This document shows, one piece after another, positions 6,407 through 11,836 of a DNA stretch of 11,836 bases. The translations under genes were made by a program, and so were the position numbers. Origin of the DNA: Defluviitaleaceae bacterium (GTDB lineage: Bacteria; Bacillota; Clostridia; Lachnospirales; UBA5962); assembly GCA_009787435.1 (NCBI GenBank), contig WRFW01000191.1, positions 1 through 11,836 on the forward strand, in the 5' to 3' direction. A model generated the notes under the pieces. The model searched no databases, was not told the origin of the DNA, and saw only the letters and a list, made by a program, of their open reading frames with translations. Every line of letters starts with the position of its first letter. The stretch's first letter is position 1.

Positions 6407-8770
6407 ATGCTTAAAAGGCCATTATTTATATCGTTTCTATTTTTGGCATTAGGTATAATAACAGGTGTGTATCTTTTAGAGTATTGGATTCTAATAGGCA
6501 CACTTGTTTTTATTTTAACTTGTGTTTCTTTATTTTTACATATGCCTGGCAAACCCTCGCTTTTATTTATAATTTTTTATTTGATAGGGTTTTTCGGTGT
6601 AACTAATTCATTGCAAACAAAAAATTATTACATACAATTTTATGCAGAGCAAGGCAACAGTTTCATAATAGATGGCGAAATAACTAGTTTAAATTTAACG
6701 AGAACAGGAAGAACAAGGCTAATATTAAATGCCACAAGGTTTGAAACTAGTGAGCGTGTTTTTTATGAAAATATACGTATATCGGCAATATTGCCTTTAG
6801 AAAATTTTAATTATGAACCTTATAAAATAAATAGCGATAGCAATTTTCAAAGCAAATCTTTTAAAGTTTCTTTAGGGGCAAATATAAGGCTTTTTGGAAG
6901 TTTGAGCATACCACAGCCGCCCTCTACACCTGGTGGCTTTAATAGTTTTATTTTTTCACGCTCCCGAGGAATTCATTATACTATTTTCCCTAGAGAATTT
7001 AATATATTAGGGCAATCTAACAATTTTTGGTTTCAAGAATTTTTAAATGGCATTCGTGAAAGAATTATAGTAGTTTTTAATGAAAGTTTGCCAGACCCCC
7101 ATGCAGGTCTTTTACGCTCAATGGTCTTAGGTGATAGAACTAGTATAGATGATGAAACTATAGAAGCTTATAGAGCGGCGGGCATTTATCACATATTAAT
7201 AGTTTCTGGGCTGCACATAAGCCTTTTAATGGTAGCTGTTTATAAATTTTTTCAAAGGTTATTTAGTAAAAATATAGCTGCATTTTCATCATTTATTTTT
7301 ATTTTATTATACGGAACTATGATAGGCTTTTCTATTTCAGTAGTTCGAGCAATTTTAATGGCAGGCGTTTTTATTACTGCTGAAATAATCCATAGAGAAA
7401 GAGATTTGCTAACTACAACAGCCTTTTCATCTATATGTATGCTCATATACGAACCTTTGCAACTATTTGATATAGGCTTTCAACTTAGCTTTGGTGCAGT
7501 TTTTGGAATAGCATTATTTCATAGACCGCTTGAAAAAGCTTTTCTTTGGCTTATGCTTCGTGTTGGCTTAAAGCCAACTAAATTTAAAAAATTACAAGAA
7601 AGTTTAACTATAGATATTGCAATAACGCTTGCTCTCACCCCTATTTTTGCTTTTCATTTTTATAGAATAAATCCTTATAGCCTTTTCGGAAATCTGCTTA
7701 TAACTGCCAGTTCCACAATAGTAATTATTTTAGGTTTTTTGCTCGCTATAGTTGGGCTTATTTTAGAACCTTTGGCAATATTTTTAGCAGGGGGTTTATA
7801 CTTTTTGCTTAGTTTTCATATTGCTATAGCTATGTTTTTTTATAATATGCCAGGTGCTTTTTTATTAGTAGGAAGCCCCTCATTAATTTTTATAGCCATT
7901 TATTACACGTTTCTTTTGGCTATAATATACATAAAGAATAAAAAAATAACAATTTCAGTTTCACTGTTAGCTTTTATTGCTTTTTTCTTTATTAGAGATA
8001 CCCGCCCAGTAATAAGCTTTATGGATGTGGGCCATGGGAAATCTACAATAATCCGATATAGTGGAAACACTATAGTTATAGATGGTGGCGGCACTTTTTC
8101 AAGACCAATTGGCAATAGCACAGGTGTAAATATTTTAGTTCCTTATCTTGAATATAATGGCATTAGTCATATAGATAAAATATTTTTAACCCACCAAGAT
8201 AGAGACCACATAGTTGGTATTATAGAGCTTATGAGCTATAAAAGTATAGGTGTTATATATACAACTTTTGGTTTAGATAGAGAAGCATATTTGGCAAATA
8301 TTTTTTTGGAAAGAGCTAATTACTATGGCATTGAAGTAAACTTTATTTATGGGCTTAGGCGTTTTTCAATAGACGGGCTCTTTATAGATGTGTTATACCC
8401 TTTAAGCGATACTTATTTTAGAAGAATTAATCAAACTGCATTAGTTATGAGAGTTGTTTATGGTAACACAAGCTTTTTTCTAGCTTCGGATATAGATAAA
8501 GAAGCAGAACAAGAAATATTAAAAAGCGGTGTTTTAATTAATTCAGATGTATTGCAAGTTGCTCACCAAGGTTCAAGAAATTCTTCACACAAATATTTTT
8601 TACAAGCAGTTAACCCTTCTATAGCTATAATTAGTGCAGGGCGGGGTAATATTTACGGCCATCCACACGCTGAAACACTTGAAAGACTATATAGCTTAAA
8701 TATACCTGTATATAAAACTATGAATAAAGGCACTATAACATTTAGAACAGATGGAGAAACTATTTATTAA
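6407..8770 (+). CDS. comEC: ComEC/Rec2 DNA uptake channel protein
   Basis: This 787-residue polytopic membrane protein moves single-stranded DNA across the cytoplasmic membrane in natural transformation. The order is: two or three N-terminal membrane helices, a soluble OB-like region (about residues 75-200), the competence domain with many helices (about 230-530) including GLLRSMVLGDRTSI and HILIVSGLHISLL, then a C-terminal metallo-beta-lactamase-like domain starting near residue 535. That domain keeps the metal motif HQDRDH at 596-601, an SDID loop, AHQGS with H720 and YGHPH with H752/H754. Two changes stand out: DVGHGK at 540-545 instead of the usual DVGQGD, and HQGS instead of HHGS. The start has AAGGAAA at 6393-6399. 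The stop overlaps the holA start by one base. The length is normal and there is no sign of breakage. No comEA is in the window. Confidence 0.95.
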   Translation: MLKRPLFISFLFLALGIITGVYLLEYWILIGTLVFILTCVSLFLHMPGKPSLLFIIFYLIGFFGVTNSLQTKNYYIQFYAEQGNSFIIDGEITSLNLTRTGRTRLILNATRFETSERVFYENIRISAILPLENFNYEPYKINSDSNFQSKSFKVSLGANIRLFGSLSIPQPPSTPGGFNSFIFSRSRGIHYTIFPREFNILGQSNNFWFQEFLNGIRERIIVVFNESLPDPHAGLLRSMVLGDRTSIDDETIEAYRAAGIYHILIVSGLHISLLMVAVYKFFQRLFSKNIAAFSSFIFILLYGTMIGFSISVVRAILMAGVFITAEIIHRERDLLTTTAFSSICMLIYEPLQLFDIGFQLSFGAVFGIALFHRPLEKAFLWLMLRVGLKPTKFKKLQESLTIDIAITLALTPIFAFHFYRINPYSLFGNLLITASSTIVIILGFLLAIVGLILEPLAIFLAGGLYFLLSFHIAIAMFFYNMPGAFLLVGSPSLIFIAIYYTFLLAIIYIKNKKITISVSLLAFIAFFFIRDTRPVISFMDVGHGKSTIIRYSGNTIVIDGGGTFSRPIGNSTGVNILVPYLEYNGISHIDKIFLTHQDRDHIVGIIELMSYKSIGVIYTTFGLDREAYLANIFLERANYYGIEVNFIYGLRRFSIDGLFIDVLYPLSDTYFRRINQTALVMRVVYGNTSFFLASDIDKEAEQEILKSGVLINSDVLQVAHQGSRNSSHKYFLQAVNPSIAIISAGRGNIYGHPHAETLERLYSLNIPVYKTMNKGTITFRTDGETIY

Positions 8771-9723
8771 TGAAAGATTTAAAAGAAGATTTAAAAAATA
8801 AAAATTTTGCTAGCATGTATGTTTTTTCAGGTGAGCCTTATTTAAAAAGGCATTATGAACTGCAATTTAGAAAAGCAATAGGCGAAGACTTAGTAGATAT
8901 TTTGGAAGAGCCAACAGCTGCAAAAGTTCTTGAATTAGCGAACGCATTATCTTTTTTCGGTAGTAATCGCTTAATTATCGTTCGCAATAGTGGCTTTTTT
9001 GGTAAAAAGTCAGAAGAAACACTTCTTAATTTAAACCCATCTAATATAGTAATTTTTATCGAAGAAAGCATAGACAAAAGGACGAAGTTTTTTAAACACG
9101 TAAAATCTAATGGTAAAATATATGAATTTGAAACGCTAACTGAATCCGATTTAATTAAGTGGTTAACTAGTTTAGCTAAAAAACGCAAAAAAGAAGTTCC
9201 ATCTAACGTTGCTAGATATTTTTTACAAACAGTTGGTACAAATATGTACACTTTAGAAAATGAATTTGAAAAGCTCTTATCTTATACGGGTGAAATTTTT
9301 ATTACCGAACAAGATATAGATGAAGTTTGCACGAAAAGTGTTGAAGCAAAAATATTTGCTATGTTAAAAGCTGTTGGCGAAAAGAAGCCGGTTATAGTTT
9401 TGAAAGAATATGAAGCTTTAATAATTTCAAAAGAAGAGCCTCTTAAAATACTTTCAATGGCTGCAAGGCAAATACGTTTAATTTTGAGGGCTAAGGCTCT
9501 TTCTTCAAGCGGGTTTAGCAATGATATTATAGCTAAAAAAATGGGTATATTGCCTTTTGTTGTCCGGGAGTGCCTTATGCAAGCTAAAAATTTTAAATAT
9601 AATTCTTTAATTAATGCTTTGAATGAATGTGCAACTTTAGATGCTAACTTAAAAATAGGAAAAGTGCCTATGGAGCTTGGCGTTGAAATATTTTTAACAA
9701 AATTTGCAATGGGAAAGTTTTAA
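8770..9723 (+). CDS. holA: DNA polymerase III delta subunit
   Basis: The 317-residue product matches HolA, the clamp-loader subunit that opens the beta sliding clamp and works with the tau/gamma and delta-prime subunits in the replisome. Near the N-terminus MYVFSGEPYLKRHYELQFRK fits the family pattern in which a (F/Y)GE-PYL element starts the inactive AAA-like domain, which has no working Walker A. FFGSNRLIIVRN and the later NMYTLENEFEKL (about residue 155) are also typical. The C-terminal helical domain (about 200-317) includes LSMAARQIRLILRAKAL. The length is usual for Bacillota. The gene order comEC-holA is widely conserved in this phylum. Start and stop overlap as TAATG, which indicates coupled translation. 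rpsT, the common next gene, is not here. Confidence 0.92.
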   Translation: MKDLKEDLKNKNFASMYVFSGEPYLKRHYELQFRKAIGEDLVDILEEPTAAKVLELANALSFFGSNRLIIVRNSGFFGKKSEETLLNLNPSNIVIFIEESIDKRTKFFKHVKSNGKIYEFETLTESDLIKWLTSLAKKRKKEVPSNVARYFLQTVGTNMYTLENEFEKLLSYTGEIFITEQDIDEVCTKSVEAKIFAMLKAVGEKKPVIVLKEYEALIISKEEPLKILSMAARQIRLILRAKALSSSGFSNDIIAKKMGILPFVVRECLMQAKNFKYNSLINALNECATLDANLKIGKVPMELGVEIFLTKFAMGKF

Positions 9724-9925
9724 CTATCTCTGCATACTCACAAAAAGTGTAATATCTATTAATAATTTTTAGCCACTGTTTGCTTATTATTAGCAGTTAT
9801 TTAATTTTTTATTATAATATAGCGAGTGATAGCTATATAGTTCTCCATACATAAAAAAAGAGCCTTTTGGAGAGAGTTTGTCAAGTAGGAATGTAAAAAA
9901 AGTTTTTTGTAGAGGACTACACTAT
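9724..9925. other. Intergenic stretch after holA with small hairpins, no gene seen
   Basis: No supported gene lies here. ACTG (9775-9778) could pair with CAGT ahead of a T-rich run ending near 9810, a weak terminator candidate for the holA operon. ATATAGC (9817-9823) and GCTATAT (9832-9838) form a perfect 7-base stem with an 8-base loop that overlaps a TATAAT at 9813-9818. TGTAG (9908-9912) and CTACA (9917-9921) form a 5-base stem. TTTGTCAAG near 9887 also occurs near 5860, where on the opposite strand it is a promoter -35 element; here no matching -10 follows. Confidence 0.4.
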
Positions 9926-9954
9926 TTGTAATTTTATAAAATATGTGCTATAAT
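9926..9954 (+). promoter_or_regulatory. Promoter ahead of the decayed nuclease gene
   Basis: TTGTAA (9926-9931) is followed by 17 bases and a perfect TATAAT (9949-9954), with TGC directly in front forming an extended -10. It leads to AGGAG at 9974-9978 and the ATG at 9990. The expression signals therefore look intact although the gene they serve is broken. Confidence 0.65.
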
Positions 9955-9989
9955 AGATAATAAAATCAATCTTAGGAGCGTACAAACAA

Positions 9990-10630
9990 ATGAAAAAGAC
10001 AAACAAATTACAATATACATTCAAAAGTTAGGTCTTGTTTAAGATGTTGTTTTTTAAAAATCATATTTTACTACAGCGTTTAGTTTTAAGATACTTGAGA
10101 TACCGTTTGATAGCATAGAAGACTTTGCAATAACGAATACAGAAATACCGCCAGAAGAAATAGGTAAGAAGTTTTGCAGACTAGATATAAATATGTCTGT
10201 AAATTATGTTTTGATTAATATCGAAATACAAGTAGCTGACGAGGGCACTTACAGAGAGCGTAGTTTGTATAATTGGTCGAAGATGTTTTTATCAAGTTTA
10301 GGCACTGGCGAAAAATATAAAGACACACTAAAAGTTATAACCATAAATATACTAGATTTTATATTATTCGATGATACTAAAGAACTTCATTCGGAATACA
10401 GAACTTTGGAAGTTACGATAAATATGCTTTTAACAGATAAAATGTCTATCCACTTTTTTGAGCTGCCAAAGCTTAGTGAAATAGAAAATTTAGACTTAAA
10501 AGATGAAAAACAATTTTGGCTTGTGTTTTTTAACGCAGAAGCCTAAGAAGATTTAGATATATTATTACAAACAGGAGGCGAGGTTATGGTACAAGCTATA
10601 CAGGCATATGAAAGCATTGCTGTAGATTGA
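9990..10630 (+). pseudogene. Decayed Rpn / PDDEXK_2 family transposase-like nuclease
   Basis: The pieces line up with the Rpn family (recombination-promoting nucleases, PD-(D/E)XK fold, PDDEXK_2), whose members average about 280-300 residues. The ATG at 9990 begins MKKTNKLQYTFKS, then a TAG (10029-10031) replaces the usual Asp, and the same frame continues with LFKMLF and LLQRLV. Near 10086-10093 one base seems lost. The next frame then carries IPFDSIEDFAITN, EIPPEEIGKKFCRLDIN and IEIQVADEGTYRERSLYNW. The catalytic-core Asp of RLD and the ExQ motif are still there. FFELPKL follows, then a TAA at 10544-10546 interrupts the frame, which resumes as EDLDILLQ and VMVQAIQAYESIAVD before TGA at 10628. 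The last 60-100 residues typical of the family are missing. Fragment 10193-10546 is the longest open part; it is unlikely to be a working gene. Confidence 0.85.
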
Positions 10631-10637
10631 AAAAATA

Positions 10638-10727
10638 GGTGCAAATAAATAAAAAACTTGATAAAATATTTTAGGGTAGCATAATTTTGATAAGACAAGA
10701 CATCTAAGTACCTTTTATTTGTACACC
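10638..10727. repeat. Bulged inverted repeat flanking a 64-base segment
   Basis: GGTGCAAATAAA (10638-10649) matches the reverse complement of TTTATTTGTACACC (10714-10727) except for two extra bases (TA). The enclosed 64 bases are AT-rich and contain the candidate promoter at 10658-10685. The arms could be ends of a small mobile remnant or the stem of a leader RNA fold. Only the pairing is seen; the role is open. Confidence 0.45.
10658..10685 (+). promoter_or_regulatory. Candidate promoter for the helicase gene
   Basis: TTGATA (10658-10663), a 16-base gap and CATAAT (10680-10685) give five of six matches in each hexamer. A start near 10692 would give a leader of about 110 bases containing the hairpin at 10728-10760. 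The region is AT-rich, so chance matches are likely. Confidence 0.35.
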
Positions 10728-10760
10728 CAAAAAAACACAGCTGAATTTTGTGTTTTTTTG
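10728..10760. terminator. Terminator-like hairpin upstream of the helicase gene
   Basis: CAAAAAAACACA (10728-10739) pairs perfectly with TGTGTTTTTTTG (10749-10760) around a 9-base loop, giving a 12-base stem with a T7 run on both strands. The stem is mostly A-T. It lies 29 bases before the helicase ribosome binding site. It may end transcription from the decayed nuclease gene, or act as an attenuator if the helicase promoter is upstream of it. Confidence 0.65.
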
Positions 10761-10802
10761 TTTTCTAAAAATAATCAAAGTTGTAATCGGAGGTAATCTA
10801 TT

Positions 10803-11836
10803 ATGTTTGACTACGGACACGCAAATGAAAACCAAAGAAAAGCTATATCTCAAGCAGATGGACCTGTTTTGCTTATAGCAGGGCCTGGAACAGGAAAAAC
10901 GTTTACGCTTGTACAGCGTGCTATATATCTTATACAAGAACGTGGTGTAGCACCAGAACAAATATTAATGGCTACGTTTACAGAGAAAGCCGCTAAAGAG
11001 ATTATAACACGTATAACGAACGAGCTAGACAAACGCAACATATCTGTAAACATAAACGAGATGTACATCGGTACGTTTCATAGCATATGTTTGCGTCTGT
11101 TAAAAGAAAATATAGAACACAGCAGGCTAAAGTGTAACTACCGTGTGCTAGACCAGTTTGACCAGACTTATACGATATATCAAAACATACATAGCCTACG
11201 TAAGATAGATGGGTTTGAGCTTGTTTTTGACCGAAACTGGTGGAAAGCATCAGAAGAGGCGAACAACCTTACAAGCAAGTTGTTAGAAGAGATTGTTTTA
11301 CCTAGCGAGCTGAAAAAAGATACAGACCCAGCTATACAGGCAATAGGTTCTGTTATAGAAGCCTATAAGCAAATACTAGACGACAACAACTTAATAGACT
11401 TTTCTACGATACAGACTGAGGCTTTTTATCTGCTGAAAAACAACCCAAGCATATTGGCGCAGCTACATGAAAAAATAAAATACATAATGATAGACGAGTA
11501 CCAAGACACCAACTATATACAAGAACAAATTGTTTTTATGCTAGGTGGCGAAGCGAAGAACATATGTGTAGTAGGCGACGATGACCAAGGTTTGTACAGG
11601 TTCAGAGGTGCTACTATACGAAACATACTAGAATTTCCAAAAAAGTTCGATACGTGCGAGGTTGTACACCTAGACATAAACTACCGCTCGGACGCAGGAA
11701 TAGTAGAGTTTTACAACGACTGGATGGACACGACAGAGGGCGTGAAGTGGGGGTTCGACTGGGATAACTTTCGCTACGACAAACAGATAAAGCCTGTAGA
11801 AGCGAGTGAGCTAAAAAGCAACACCGTGTTACGCCT
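10803..11836 (+). CDS. UvrD/Rep-type superfamily 1 ATP-dependent helicase, N-terminal part (runs off window)
   Basis: The frame is open from ATG 10803 to the window end without a stop (344 codons). GGAGG at 10789-10793 serves the start. Superfamily 1A motifs are all in order: Q motif with NENQRKAI (residues 8-15), Walker A AGPGTGKT (26-33), motif Ia TFTEKAAKEI, GTFHSIC, motif II MIDEYQDTN with D231/E232, motif III VVGDDDQGLYRFRGA from residue 257, and INYRS (292-296). It should be a 3'-5' DNA translocase acting in repair, restart or defence; the domains that would decide between these lie beyond the window. Its base use differs from the genes before it: 57 of 120 bases are G or C at 11701-11820, against 37 of 120 at 2041-2160, and GAC, AAC and TAC codons are common. 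With the nuclease remnant upstream, this points to horizontal acquisition. Confidence 0.93.
   Translation, partial: MFDYGHANENQRKAISQADGPVLLIAGPGTGKTFTLVQRAIYLIQERGVAPEQILMATFTEKAAKEIITRITNELDKRNISVNINEMYIGTFHSICLRLLKENIEHSRLKCNYRVLDQFDQTYTIYQNIHSLRKIDGFELVFDRNWWKASEEANNLTSKLLEEIVLPSELKKDTDPAIQAIGSVIEAYKQILDDNNLIDFSTIQTEAFYLLKNNPSILAQLHEKIKYIMIDEYQDTNYIQEQIVFMLGGEAKNICVVGDDDQGLYRFRGATIRNILEFPKKFDTCEVVHLDINYRSDAGIVEFYNDWMDTTEGVKWGFDWDNFRYDKQIKPVEASELKSNTVLR

Noticed and set aside
9724..9989. A tRNA or small RNA gene after holA
   Set aside because: No cloverleaf arms, no conserved GTTCRA loop and no long GC-rich stem could be found.
10704..11250. Minus-strand frames across the helicase start
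   Set aside because: They are antisense to a gene with all superfamily 1 helicase motifs, and have Cys/Ser-rich, motif-free translations.

Overview
The window is AT-rich DNA from a low-G+C Bacillota, most likely a clostridial-type organism. The basis is the gene content (peptidase T, a UPF0145/YbjQ protein, a BmrCD-like ABC exporter pair, a DUF1292 protein, and comEC followed directly by holA), strong AGGAGG-type ribosome binding sites, consensus sigma-A promoters and A/T-ending codons. TAA, TAG and TGA are all used as stops, so the code looks standard. I cannot name a genus. I found no tRNA, rRNA or CRISPR array.

Layout. Positions 2-199 are the 3' end of pepT, followed by a ybjQ-like gene (233-553). 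Positions 693-4438 hold two overlapping ABC exporter genes. Their motifs are degenerate in a reciprocal way: the first protein lacks the catalytic Glu and the switch His, and the second has a non-consensus signature. Together they should form a heterodimer with one catalytic and one degenerate ATP site. A strong terminator at 4434-4465 serves this operon and, on the other strand, the convergent operon. That minus-strand operon (5796 down to 4591) encodes a 71-residue protein of unknown function and a 325-residue protein with FIST-like features, from a near-consensus promoter. Divergent from it, another good promoter drives a DUF1292 gene, comEC (DNA uptake channel) and holA (DNA polymerase III delta), which look like one operon.

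From about 9.72 kb the character changes. After an intergenic stretch with small hairpins comes a decayed Rpn/PDDEXK_2 transposase-like nuclease gene (two in-frame stops, one frameshift and a cut-off 3' end). Next is a 173-base leader with a bulged inverted repeat and a terminator-like hairpin, then the start of a UvrD/Rep-type superfamily 1 helicase that runs off the window end. The helicase has visibly higher G+C and C-ending codons, so 9.9-11.8 kb looks like accessory or transferred DNA beside a conserved comEC-holA block.

No complete undescribed system can be proven from this window. The best candidates for a closer look are the FIST-like two-gene operon, the in-frame TAG between a strong ribosome binding site/ATG and the DUF1292 gene, the 72-base tandem duplication at the ABC gene junction whose second copy carries the downstream ribosome binding site, and the helicase with its structured leader.
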